Shown here one piece after another: positions 1 through 6,964 of a DNA stretch of 12,214 nt (positions are counted from its first letter, which is position 1; the number at the start of each line of letters is the position of its first letter). The translations under genes and the position numbers were made by a program. Under the pieces are notes generated by a model. It saw only the letters and a program-made list of their open reading frames with translations. It was not told where the DNA came from and ran no database searches. The DNA is from Pseudomonas sp. UBA5782 (GTDB lineage: Bacteria > Pseudomonadota > Gammaproteobacteria > Pseudomonadales > Pseudomonadaceae). The stretch is taken from positions 953 to 13,166 of the forward strand of contig DIEE01000131.1 of assembly GCA_002418465.1 (NCBI GenBank), in the 5' to 3' direction.

Positions 1-951
1 CGGCTTGCGGCCGATGCGGTCGGACAGCGCGCCGAACGCAGGGATGGTGATCAGCCCGAGCGAGGCGCCGATCAGCACGCCGGTCAGGCCCACGCTGCGC
101 GACACCATCAGCTCGGTGGTGATGTAGGTGAGCGTCCAGACCTGGAAGAAGTAGCCCGAGACGTTTTCCGCGAAACGTGCGCAGAAGGCCATCCAGAAGC
201 GGCTGCCGGACTCGCGGAACATGTCCTTGATCGGCGATTCGCTGACGTTGCCTGCGGCCTTGAGCTTCTCGAACACCGGCGACTCGCTGACCTTCAGGCG
301 CACGTAGATGCCGGCGGCCACGGCGAAGAAGCTGAGCAGGAAGGGGATGCGCCAGCCGTAATCGAGGAAGTCCGCCTCGCTCATCATGCTGGACACGAAG
401 TAGAAGATTCCCGCCGAGCTCAGGGTGCCGATGCACACGCCGAGCGCCGGCAGGCTGGCATAGAAGCCGCGCCTGTTGGCCGGCGCATATTCCGCGGCGA
501 GGGTCACCGCGCCGCCGAACTCCGCGCCCGCGGCGAGGCCCTGGAAGATGCGCAGGGTCAGCAGAAGTGCCGGCGCCAGTAGGCCGATGGTCTGGAAGGT
601 CGGCAGCACGCCGATCGCCATGGTCGCCAGGCCCATGATCAGCAGCGTCACCACCAGCACGAACTTGCGCCCGCGGGTGTCGCCGATCCGGCCGAAGATG
701 ATGCCGCCCAGCGGCCGCGCGAAGAAGCCGACCGCATAGGTGCCGAACGCCGCCAGGGTGCCGGCCAGCGGCGAGAGGTCGGGGAAGAACAGCTTGTTGA
801 AGATGAGCGCGGCGGCCGTCGCGTAGATGTAGAAGTCATACCATTCGAGGGCTGTGCCGATCACCGCGGAGGTTACCGCGGAGCGCAGCCCGCGTTTGTC
901 CACCGGTGCATCGGTTGCGGAGCGAGCGTTGAGCGTTGTCGAAGCCGTCAT
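1..951 (-). CDS. MHS-family MFS permease (metabolite:H+ symporter), C-terminus cut by window edge
   Basis: Inner-membrane proton symporter of the major facilitator superfamily, metabolite:H+ symporter (MHS) type; relatives carry organic acids such as shikimate, 2-oxoglutarate, citrate or compatible solutes. 317 residues are visible and the frame is still open at base 1; the family usually has about 430-450, so roughly the last four helices are missing. Visible hallmarks are the TM1 segment with EWYDFYIY (residues 36-43), the loop 2-3 signature RPLGG...GRIGDTRGRK (79-96), AGAEFGG (141-147), YGWRIPF (198-204) and the second-half repeat ALSDRIGRK (308-316). The ATG at 951 has GGAGGT (962-957) five bases upstream. 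It is the last visible gene of the FAH/CoA-transferase operon, 80 bp after the preceding stop, and is probably the uptake route for the operon's substrate. The family is clear; the substrate is not readable. Confidence 0.93.
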   Translation of the reverse strand, partial: MTASTTLNARSATDAPVDKRGLRSAVTSAVIGTALEWYDFYIYATAAALIFNKLFFPDLSPLAGTLAAFGTYAVGFFARPLGGIIFGRIGDTRGRKFVLVVTLLIMGLATMAIGVLPTFQTIGLLAPALLLTLRIFQGLAAGAEFGGAVTLAAEYAPANRRGFYASLPALGVCIGTLSSAGIFYFVSSMMSEADFLDYGWRIPFLLSFFAVAAGIYVRLKVSESPVFEKLKAAGNVSESPIKDMFRESGSRFWMAFCARFAENVSGYFFQVWTLTYITTELMVSRSVGLTGVLIGASLGLITIPAFGALSDRIGRKP

Positions 952-1031
952 GTGATACCTCCAGAATTATTGTTATGTGGAGCACGCGTCCGGATGACGC
1001 TGGATCGGTACGAGGCAGGGCGTCGTGTTCG

Positions 1032-2183
1032 TCAGTTCTCCGCGCCCGGCTTTCGGCTGGTGTGGAACAGGGTCTGGATGCGTTCGAGGGTCGTCGCAGG
1101 CGCTTCCCGCTCGGCCAGGGCTTCGCGCAGCACTGCCGAGGCTTTCGACTGGAAGGCGATGAAGCCGTCGTAGCGCGGCCGGACCCAGGCGGTTTCCAGG
1201 GTGCGTGCGGTGTCGCGGTAGAAGTTTCCCCAGCGTGCGTTCAGCGCCGGATCGGCCCAGGCCTCGCGCAGGCTTGGCTGGCCGTCGTGGTCGGGAATGA
1301 AGGTGCGTTGCACGCCGGGTGACATCAGTTCGCCGAGGTAGGCGAGCAGGTTCGCGTCCGCCTCGCAGCGGCGGCTGATGGCCAGGCCGGTACCGCCCAG
1401 CGTGGAGCCGGGCAATCCTCCAGCGAGTGCCAGGGGCGCATTGGCGAAGCTCACCGACTTGCGTGGCGCTGGTTGCGCGGCGGCGTAATTGACGTAGCCG
1501 TAGATCAGCGGACACAGGGCCACGTCATCGGTGCTGGCCATATTCTCCAGCAGGCCAATGGGGTTGAGCGCGCGACTCGGCGCCGGCGCGCTGTGGTAGA
1601 GGCGCTGCATCAGTTCCAGCACGCGGCGCGCGGTTTCGTCACCGAGAAAGCGCTCCGGATCGATCGACGTCGGCGCTTCGCCGAACGCCACCGCTATCGA
1701 GCAGAACGACAGAAACGCATGCGGTCCGGCCAGGGAAAGCGCCACCGGCGCGCGTTCGGCGACCGCCTGCACCGCGTCCCAGCTCGCGGGCGGCGGGCCA
1801 TCCAGCCGGTCGGCGCGGTAGGCCAGAACCTGGGTGGCGGCGTCCAGCGGCAGTGCCCATTGGTGCCCGGCGTAGGCGTAGGACGCGTAGCTGGCGCCGA
1901 TCGAGCCGCTGGCGAACAGCGCGCACTGCGCGGCATCGAACAGCGCATCCAGCGGCGTCAGCGCACCGCTGCGCACGCCTTCGCCGACGTGCGGATGGTC
2001 GAGCACGATGAGGTCGTAACGCTCGGCCAGATCCTCGATGGGGTGCGACTCGAAGCCTTCGAGCGGGTGCTTGTCCCATTCGATCGAGAAGCCTTCCGGC
2101 AGGCGCAGTCTGGCCGAGGCGGCGAGGGCGTTATAGCCGCGCGGGTGGTCCCAGGTGATGCCCTTGTAGTGTCGGGTCGGCAC
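1032..2183 (-). CDS. Solute-binding-protein-like protein without signal peptide (cytoplasmic?)
   Basis: 383 residues resembling the extracellular solute-binding protein family 1 fold (sugar or polyamine ABC binding proteins). Recognisable elements are the early beta-strand segment KGITWDHPRGYNAL (7-20), YDLIVLDHPHVG (56-67), the hinge-like YAYAGHQWALPLDAATQVLAYR (103-124) and a TLGGTGLAISRR segment (261-272). The start is the GTG at 2183: GGAG at 2194-2191 sits seven bases upstream and the CoA-transferase stop is four bases away, so translation is coupled. The same frame stays open to 2564, but that extension lies antisense-frame inside the CoA-transferase gene and reads as low-complexity shadow. 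With this start the N-terminus is polar, with no signal peptide or lipobox, which would leave the protein in the cytoplasm. No ABC permease or ATPase is nearby. It may be a cytoplasmic ligand-binding or accessory protein of the pathway. Coding status is sure; function is not. Confidence 0.85.
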   Translation of the reverse strand: MPTRHYKGITWDHPRGYNALAASARLRLPEGFSIEWDKHPLEGFESHPIEDLAERYDLIVLDHPHVGEGVRSGALTPLDALFDAAQCALFASGSIGASYASYAYAGHQWALPLDAATQVLAYRADRLDGPPPASWDAVQAVAERAPVALSLAGPHAFLSFCSIAVAFGEAPTSIDPERFLGDETARRVLELMQRLYHSAPAPSRALNPIGLLENMASTDDVALCPLIYGYVNYAAAQPAPRKSVSFANAPLALAGGLPGSTLGGTGLAISRRCEADANLLAYLGELMSPGVQRTFIPDHDGQPSLREAWADPALNARWGNFYRDTARTLETAWVRPRYDGFIAFQSKASAVLREALAEREAPATTLERIQTLFHTSRKPGAEN

Positions 2184-2187
2184 GGCG

Positions 2188-3399
2188 TCACTCCAGCGTT
2201 TCGTTGAGCACGCGGCTGGCCAGCAGGCGCTCGATCTGCTCGTCCAGATAGCCGATCTCGCGCAGCACGTCCCGCGTGTGCTGGCCCACCAGCGGCGCGC
2301 CCTGGGTGATGGCGGCCGGCGTCTTGGAGAACTTGTAGGGGAAGCCGGGAACCTTGATGCGTCCCTCGGTGTGGTGCTCATACTCGACGAAAGTGCCGTT
2401 GTGACGGATCTGCGGGTCGTCAAGCAGGTCGGCGTAGCTGTAAACCGGCCCGGCCCAGATACCGACCTCGTCGAACAGCTGCAGCCAGTGGGCGCTGGTC
2501 TGGGTGGCAAGCCGCTCACGGGTGAGGGCGAAGATGCGGTCGCGATGGGACCAGGCGTCGTCATCGTCGTTGAGGCCTGCCAGTTCGGGCTCGTCGATGG
2601 CTTCGCCCAGCGCTTTCAGCGAGGGGAAGGCCAGCACGATGTAGCCGTCATGGGTGGCGAAGGCGCCGTAGGGCGCGCGAATGTAGACGTGGGCGTGGGG
2701 CTCGGCGGAGCGCGTCTGCGGGACTCCGGCCACCGTGTACACAGACAGCTCCTGCATCTGCAGCGTGGTGATGGCGTCCAGCATGTTGACCTGCACCAGT
2801 TGGCCTTCGCCCGTACGCTCGCGGTGCAGCAGCGCCGCCAGCACCGCTTCGAAGGCGGTGGAGGCGGCTACCGCATCGACCAGGTACTGCCCGGCCGGTG
2901 CCGGCGGTTCGCCGGCGCGACCGCTGGAGAGCATGGCGCCGGACATCGCCTGCAGGAGCAGGTCCTGGCCCGGACGATTGACGTAGGGGCCGTCCTCGCC
3001 ATAGCCGGAGAGCGAGACGTAGACCAGCGACGGATTGATCGCCGACAACGTCTCGTAATCCACGCCGAGGCGCTTGGCCACGCCGGGCCGGTAGTTCTGC
3101 ACGAACACGTCGGCGCTCTTCACCAAGTCCATCAGCACCGCGCGACCGTCGTCGGACTTCAGGTCCACCGACAGCGAGCGCTTGTTGCGATTCAGCGAGA
3201 GGAACGAGACGTTGATGCGGTTGCCCTTGGCGCCGCCAGCGGGAAGATGGCGCTGCCATTCGCCGGCGATCGGCTCCACCTTGATCACGTCGGCACCGAG
3301 GTCGCCCAGGCGCTGGGTGGCGAAGGGGCCGGCCATCGCGATGGTGCAGTCCACCACCTTGTAGCCGGCCAGGATGCTGGATTTATTGTTGTCAGCCAT
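2188..3399 (-). CDS. CaiB/BaiF-type class III CoA-transferase
   Basis: 403-residue cytoplasmic enzyme of the class III (formyl-CoA transferase/CaiB) family, which moves CoA between carboxylic acids through an aspartyl-CoA intermediate. Visible family segments are LAGYKVVDCTIAMAGPFATQ near the N-terminus (10-29), LGDLGADVIKVEP (31-43), LNRNKRSLSVDLK (69-81), DVFVQNYRPGV (97-107) and YVSLSGYGEDGPY (127-139). By comparison with formyl-CoA transferase the nucleophile should be Asp175 in QYLVDA, followed by the usual ALLHRERTGEGQ segment (189-200). Length is typical. The ATG at 3399 has GGAG (3410-3407) seven bases upstream. It lies 27 bp after the FAH gene and 4 bp before the binding-protein-like gene. 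It probably activates the acid released by, or feeding, the FAH enzyme. Family certain; acid and CoA donor unknown. Confidence 0.93.
   Translation of the reverse strand: MADNNKSSILAGYKVVDCTIAMAGPFATQRLGDLGADVIKVEPIAGEWQRHLPAGGAKGNRINVSFLSLNRNKRSLSVDLKSDDGRAVLMDLVKSADVFVQNYRPGVAKRLGVDYETLSAINPSLVYVSLSGYGEDGPYVNRPGQDLLLQAMSGAMLSSGRAGEPPAPAGQYLVDAVAASTAFEAVLAALLHRERTGEGQLVQVNMLDAITTLQMQELSVYTVAGVPQTRSAEPHAHVYIRAPYGAFATHDGYIVLAFPSLKALGEAIDEPELAGLNDDDDAWSHRDRIFALTRERLATQTSAHWLQLFDEVGIWAGPVYSYADLLDDPQIRHNGTFVEYEHHTEGRIKVPGFPYKFSKTPAAITQGAPLVGQHTRDVLREIGYLDEQIERLLASRVLNETLE
2191..2194 (-). promoter_or_regulatory. Shine-Dalgarno site fixing the GTG start of the binding-protein-like gene
   Basis: GGAG on the minus strand lies within the last codons of the CoA-transferase gene, seven bases before the GTG at 2183. 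It makes GTG the best start, overrides the long upstream open frame and implies translational coupling. Confidence 0.75.
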
Positions 3400-3426
3400 G
3401 TGTTGTCTCCGTACTTCTAGAGCGGC

Positions 3427-4587
3427 TCAGCCTTCGAGCCGTTTGGACAGGTGGGAAAAGAGCGCGCGCAGACCGAAGCGCCAGGGTTCGACCTCCGTGG
3501 ACAGCCCGACCTCGTTGACCAGGCTGCCCAGGCGCGGCGAGGAAATGCTCACGCGGTCGGCGATGTGATGGGTGAAGCCGCCGCCGGGGGCGTCGCGGTC
3601 CTGGGTCGGCGAGAACATGGTGCCGAGGAACAGCATCACGCCATCGGGATACTGGTGGTGCGTGCCGATGGTCTGGCGCACCAGGGCGAGCGGGTCGCGG
3701 CTGATTTCGCTCATGTAGCTGACCGCGTCCAGCGCGAAGCCGTCCCGGCCTTCGATGCGCAGCGATACCTCCGCCGAGCGCACGGCATCCATGTCGAAGC
3801 GCTCGTCGAACAGCCGAATGAACGGGCCGATGGCGCAGGACGCGTTGTTGTCCTTGGCCTTGGTCAGCAGCAGCGCGCTACGCCCTTCGATGTCGCGCAG
3901 GTTGACGTCGTTCCCCAGCGCGGCGCCGACTACGTCGCCGCGACTGCTGATGGCCAGCACGATTTCCGGCTCGGGGTTGTTCCAGGTCGAATCCGGGTGC
4001 AAACCGATGGCCGCGCCGAAGCCGACGCTGGCCATCGGTGGCGCCTTGGAAAACACCTCGGCATCCGGGCCGATACCGACTTCCAGATATTGCGACCAGA
4101 TGCCCCGGCGCTGGAATTCGGTCTTCAGTGCCTGCGCCTCGGCGGAACCGGGCCGCACCGAGGAGAGATCGCCGCCAATCAGTTCGTACATCGACTGGCG
4201 GATGTCGTCGGCCTTCGACGGATCACCACCGGCCTGCTCCTCGATCACCCGCTCGAGCAGGCTCACCGCGAAGGTGACGCCGGACGCCTTGACCGGCTGC
4301 AGGTCGCAGGGTGCCAGCAGATAGGGCGCCTGGCTGTGGCCGGCGAGGCTGTTGGCGAGCAGAGCGTCCAGCGAACCGACGGTCTTGCCTGGCGCATCGC
4401 GCACGATGGCGACGCATTCTGGGTGGTCGAGCAATTCGGAAACGGTGCTGACATGTTCACTGAGGTCGACGACCCGATCGCCGCGAACGGTAATCACGGC
4501 GGGGCCGTCGGTGGGGGCACCCAGCCAGGCGCGACCCAGCAGCAAGGCGGCGTCCAGGTCGACGGGGAGATAAGTATCGCGAACCAT
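3427..4587 (-). CDS. Fumarylacetoacetate hydrolase (FAH)-fold enzyme, AraD1-like
   Basis: 386-residue cytoplasmic enzyme of the FAH superfamily, metal-dependent hydrolases, dehydratases and decarboxylases of 2-keto acids. The C-terminal catalytic domain shows the metal-ligand pattern NNPEPEIVLAIS (Glu206 and Glu208) and GNDVNLRDIEGR (Asp227), then LLTKAKDNNASCAIGPF (240-256) with the expected catalytic Lys243 or Lys245. The tail DGVMLFLGTMFSPTQDRDAPG (315-335) and DRVSISSPRLGSLVNEV (344-360) is typical. The long variable N-terminal domain and the KAKDNNAS block recall the AraD1 / 2-keto-3-deoxy-sugar-acid dehydratase subgroup more than true fumarylacetoacetase. The ATG at 4587 has only a weak GATGGA ribosome site. 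It is the first gene of the operon and diverges from iclR by 111 bp. No sugar-acid dehydratase or semialdehyde dehydrogenase is beside it, so an arabonate role is unproven; the neighbouring CoA-transferase points instead to organic-acid catabolism. Confidence 0.9.
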   Translation of the reverse strand: MVRDTYLPVDLDAALLLGRAWLGAPTDGPAVITVRGDRVVDLSEHVSTVSELLDHPECVAIVRDAPGKTVGSLDALLANSLAGHSQAPYLLAPCDLQPVKASGVTFAVSLLERVIEEQAGGDPSKADDIRQSMYELIGGDLSSVRPGSAEAQALKTEFQRRGIWSQYLEVGIGPDAEVFSKAPPMASVGFGAAIGLHPDSTWNNPEPEIVLAISSRGDVVGAALGNDVNLRDIEGRSALLLTKAKDNNASCAIGPFIRLFDERFDMDAVRSAEVSLRIEGRDGFALDAVSYMSEISRDPLALVRQTIGTHHQYPDGVMLFLGTMFSPTQDRDAPGGGFTHHIADRVSISSPRLGSLVNEVGLSTEVEPWRFGLRALFSHLSKRLEG

Positions 4588-4636
4588 TGTTTTTATCCAT
4601 CGCTGATCTACTTGGTCCCCACTCTAAGTTTCGCGA

Positions 4637-4665
4637 CTGGCCAAGTCCACTATATTGTTTATAAT
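4637..4665 (+). promoter_or_regulatory. Putative sigma-70 promoter of the iclR gene
   Basis: A perfect TATAAT occurs at 4660-4665, 17 bp after a weak -35 element CTGGCC (4637-4642, three of six consensus bases). Transcription would begin near 4672, about 27 bases before the iclR ATG. The -10 box shares bases 4663-4665 with the inverted repeat at 4663-4682, so a protein bound there would block it, as expected for negative autoregulation. Confidence 0.6.
4649..4654 (-). promoter_or_regulatory. Candidate -10 box for the FAH-operon promoter
   Basis: TATAGT on the minus strand differs from consensus at one base and would place transcription about 55 bases before the FAH start codon. No convincing -35 element stands 16-18 bp upstream, where the sequence runs through the inverted repeat. 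This fits a promoter that needs an activator bound to the repeat, or the call may simply be wrong in this AT-rich tract. Confidence 0.3.
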
Positions 4666-4682
4666 TCCAAAATATTGGAATT
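4663..4682. promoter_or_regulatory. 20-bp inverted repeat, likely IclR operator
   Basis: Perfect 8-bp arms AATTCCAA and TTGGAATT flank a central AATA. Operators of IclR-family regulators such as AllR and KdgR are often AT-rich inverted repeats with TTCC/GGAA arms, so the form fits. The site lies in the divergent region between the FAH operon and iclR, overlapping the iclR -10 box and upstream of the FAH-operon promoter. This suggests that the adjacent IclR protein binds here, repressing its own gene and controlling the operon. Confidence 0.7.
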
Positions 4683-4698
4683 AACCCAGGAGATCACC

Positions 4699-5439
4699 AT
4701 GTCAGGCGTACCCGCCATCCACCGTGCCCAGCAGGTCCTGCAGGTGCTTTCCGGTCGAACCACGCCCGTGTCGGCCGCGGAGCTGAGCACCCTTACCGGG
4801 TTGCCCAAGAGCACGCTCTACCTGCTGCTCGATGCCCTGCAGCAGTTGCGCTGGATCGAGAAGAAGAGCGACGGCTTCCTGATCGGCATCGGCCTGTATT
4901 CCATGGGCGCCAGCTACCTGCGCCATGACAGTCTGCAGACGACCTTCCGCCGCGCTGCGCTGCAGTTCGTCGAGAGCCAGCAGGAGGTGGTGCAACTGGC
5001 CGTCCTGGACGGCGCGGAGGTGGTCTACATCGCCCGCGAGGATGCGTCGCGGCCGGTGCGGCTGGTCTCAGACCTCGGTTCGCGGCTTTCCGCCCACGCC
5101 TGTGCACTGGGCAAGGCGTTGCTGGCGCAGTTGCCCGACGAAGAGTTGATCCGCCTGTTGCCGGAGGCGCTCGTGCCGGTCACCGAGCGGACCATCACGC
5201 GGCGGGATGCCTTGTTGAGCCAGCTGCAGCAGGTTCGCCGTAGCGGATTGGCGGTGGAGCGGGAAGAAGTCACCAGCGGGCTGGTGTGTTTCGCTGTGTT
5301 CGTCGGCGAGACGCCCACCGGCAAGCGCCTGGCGGTGAGCACGTCGGTTCCGGTCGATCGGCTGGAGCCGGCGCGCGAGCGCGAGATCTGCCTCGATATC
5401 GCGGCGGTGGCGCGCGAGCTACGTCAGGGATGTTGTTAG
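4699..5439 (+). CDS. IclR-family transcriptional regulator
   Basis: 246-residue DNA-binding regulator. The N-terminal winged helix-turn-helix spans about residues 5-65, with the recognition segment LPKSTLYLLLDALQQLRWIE (35-54), a little different from the usual KSTVYRLL pattern. The C-terminal effector domain (about 80-245) contains VQLAVLDGAEVVYIARED (98-115), SAHACALGKALLA (131-143) and SGLVCFAVFV (193-202). The ATG at 4699 has AGGAG at 4688-4692 six bases upstream; a much longer open frame reaching back to 3451 lies antisense to the FAH gene and is rejected. The gene is divergent from the FAH/CoA-transferase/permease operon, the usual arrangement of a local regulator with its target. The effector is probably the pathway's acid or a product; activator or repressor mode cannot be read. 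It ends 10 bp before the bidirectional terminator. Confidence 0.93.
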   Translation: MSGVPAIHRAQQVLQVLSGRTTPVSAAELSTLTGLPKSTLYLLLDALQQLRWIEKKSDGFLIGIGLYSMGASYLRHDSLQTTFRRAALQFVESQQEVVQLAVLDGAEVVYIAREDASRPVRLVSDLGSRLSAHACALGKALLAQLPDEELIRLLPEALVPVTERTITRRDALLSQLQQVRRSGLAVEREEVTSGLVCFAVFVGETPTGKRLAVSTSVPVDRLEPAREREICLDIAAVARELRQGCC

Positions 5440-5449
5440 GGCCGGAAAG

Positions 5450-5477
5450 AAAAAACCGCCCGGGGGAGCGGTTTTTT
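5450..5477. terminator. Bidirectional intrinsic terminator between iclR and livF
   Basis: A run of six A, then CCGC, an 8-base loop, GCGG and a run of six T. The stem is 10 bp if the A/T pairs are counted. Either strand reads as a hairpin followed by U residues, so it can stop both iclR (ending at 5439) and the liv operon (livF ends at 5491 on the other strand). Confidence 0.9.
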
Positions 5478-5490
5478 ATGGCGTGCTGGA

Positions 5491-6192
5491 TCAGCCGCCG
5501 AGGTAGGCGTCGCGCACCTTCGGGTCGTGCAGCAGTTCCTGGCCGCTGCCCTGCATGACGATCCGGCCGTTCTCCAGCACGTAGCCGCGATCGGCGAGCT
5601 TGAGCGCCTGGTTGGCGTTCTGCTCGACGAGGAACACGGTCACGCCATCTTCGCGCAGCTGTTCGATGATGTCGAAGATCTGCTGGATGATGATCGGCGC
5701 CAGGCCCAGCGACGGTTCGTCGAGCAGCAGCAGCTTGGGCTTGCTCATCAGCGCACGGCCGATGGCGAGCATCTGCTGCTCGCCGCCGGACATGGTGCCG
5801 GCGCGCTGCGCCAGGCGCTCCTTGAGCCGCGGGAACAGGTGCAGCACCTTGTCCAGCTGCTGCTGGTTGTCCGCCTTGTTGCCGAAGAAGCCGCCCATGG
5901 CGAGGTTTTCCTCGACGGTCAGGCGGGCGAACACGCGGCGCCCTTCCGGCACCACGGCGATGCTCTTGCGCATGATCAGCGGGGTTTCCAGGCCGACCAG
6001 CTCCTCGCCCTCGTAGCGGATGCTGCCGCTGGTGGCCTGCGGCGTGCCGCAGAGGGTCATCAGCAGAGTCGATTTGCCGGCGCCGTTGGCACCGATCAGG
6101 GTGACGATCTCGCCCTTGCGGACTTCCACGCTGACGCCGTGCAGCGCCTGGATCTTGCCGTAGAAGGTGGACACGTTATCGAAATACAGCAT
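5491..6192 (-). CDS. livF: BCAA ABC transporter ATP-binding protein LivF (BraG)
   Basis: 233-residue cytoplasmic ATPase of the high-affinity branched-chain amino acid importer; with LivG it powers the LivH/LivM channel. Visible motifs are Walker A GANGAGKST (34-42), the LivF-typical PEGRRVF segment after the Q-loop position (82-88), signature MSGGEQQ (134-140), Walker B LLLLDEP (154-160) and the switch region VEQN (189-192). The switch histidine is replaced by Gln191, which is normal for LivF-type subunits. Length is typical. The ATG at 6192 has GGAGG nine bases upstream and follows the livG stop by 4 bp. It is the last gene of the operon, ending 13 bp from the bidirectional terminator. Confidence 0.96.
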   Translation of the reverse strand: MLYFDNVSTFYGKIQALHGVSVEVRKGEIVTLIGANGAGKSTLLMTLCGTPQATSGSIRYEGEELVGLETPLIMRKSIAVVPEGRRVFARLTVEENLAMGGFFGNKADNQQQLDKVLHLFPRLKERLAQRAGTMSGGEQQMLAIGRALMSKPKLLLLDEPSLGLAPIIIQQIFDIIEQLREDGVTVFLVEQNANQALKLADRGYVLENGRIVMQGSGQELLHDPKVRDAYLGG

Positions 6193-6196
6193 TGGA

Positions 6197-6964
6197 TTAC
6201 GCCTCCCCCAGATAGGCTTTGATCACGTCCGGGTTGTCGCGGACCTGCGCCGGCGTGCCGTCGGCCAGGGGCGTGCCCTGGTTGATCACGAAGATGTGGT
6301 CGGAAATGCTCATTACCAGGTGCATGTCGTGCTCGATCAGCAGCACGGTGACGTTGTGCTCGTCGCGCAGCACGCCGATCAGCTGCTTGAGGTCTTCGGT
6401 CTCGCGCGGGTTGAGGCCGGCGGCCGGCTCGTCGAGCATGAGGATGCGCGGGCGCGTCATCATGCAGCGGGCGATTTCCAGGCGGCGCTGCTGGCCGTAG
6501 GCGAGGGTGCCCGCCGGGCGGTTGGCGACGTCGGTCAGGTTGACCCGCTCCAGCCAGTGCGCGGCGAAATCCATCGCCTCGCGCTCGCTGCGGCGGTAGC
6601 CCGGCGTCTTCAGCAGGCCGGCGAGGAAGTTGGTGTTGAGGTGGCGATGCTGCGCCACCAGCAGGTTTTCCACCGCGGTCATGTCCTTGAACAGGCGCAC
6701 GTTCTGGAACGTCCGCACCACGCCCTTGCGCGCGATGTGATGGCCCGGCAGGCCCTCGATCTGCTCGCCGGCGAGGCGGATGCTGCCGGAGGTCGGCTTG
6801 TAGAAGCCGGTCAGGCAGTTGAACACGGTGGTCTTGCCGGCGCCGTTCGGGCCGATCATCGAGACCACCTGTTTTTCCTCGACGCGCAGGTTCACGCCGT
6901 TGACCGCCAGCAGGCCGCCGAAACGCATGGACAGCCCGCTCACTTCAAGAATCGGCTGGCTCAT
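6197..6964 (-). CDS. livG: BCAA ABC transporter ATP-binding protein LivG (BraF)
   Basis: 255-residue ATPase partner of LivF. Walker A is GPNGAGKT (38-45), the Q-loop is RTFQNVRLF (84-92, Gln87), the signature is LAYGQQRRLE (154-163, the tyrosine variant usual in LivG), Walker B is ILMLDEP (174-180) and the switch is EHD (211-213). The C-terminal segment LADGTPAQVRDNPDVIKAYLGEA is characteristic of LivG. The ATG at 6964 overlaps the livM stop by 4 bp (ATGA), with GGAG at 6976-6973 eight bases upstream, so the two genes are translationally coupled. Confidence 0.96.
   Translation of the reverse strand: MSQPILEVSGLSMRFGGLLAVNGVNLRVEEKQVVSMIGPNGAGKTTVFNCLTGFYKPTSGSIRLAGEQIEGLPGHHIARKGVVRTFQNVRLFKDMTAVENLLVAQHRHLNTNFLAGLLKTPGYRRSEREAMDFAAHWLERVNLTDVANRPAGTLAYGQQRRLEIARCMMTRPRILMLDEPAAGLNPRETEDLKQLIGVLRDEHNVTVLLIEHDMHLVMSISDHIFVINQGTPLADGTPAQVRDNPDVIKAYLGEA

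Noticed and set aside
1032..2564. Long 510-codon minus-strand frame
   Set aside because: Only the part from the GTG at 2183 is real. The upstream 127 codons overlap the CoA-transferase in another frame, are Ser/Pro/Arg/Thr-rich shadow sequence, and lack a ribosome site.
1473..3420. Plus-strand frames of 244 and 380 codons
   Set aside because: Antisense shadows of the binding-protein-like and CoA-transferase genes, without ribosome sites or recognisable domains.
3427..4587. Naming the FAH enzyme as fumarylacetoacetase or L-2-keto-3-deoxyarabonate dehydratase
   Set aside because: Superfamily motifs do not set the substrate, and the neighbouring genes of either pathway are absent.
3451..4698. 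In-frame upstream extension of the iclR gene
   Set aside because: It lies antisense to the FAH gene and would cross the promoter and operator. The ATG at 4699 with AGGAG gives a normal IclR length.
5620..5626. Missing switch histidine in LivF
   Set aside because: Gln in the EQN motif is normal for LivF-type subunits; the partner LivG carries EHD, so this is not a defect.
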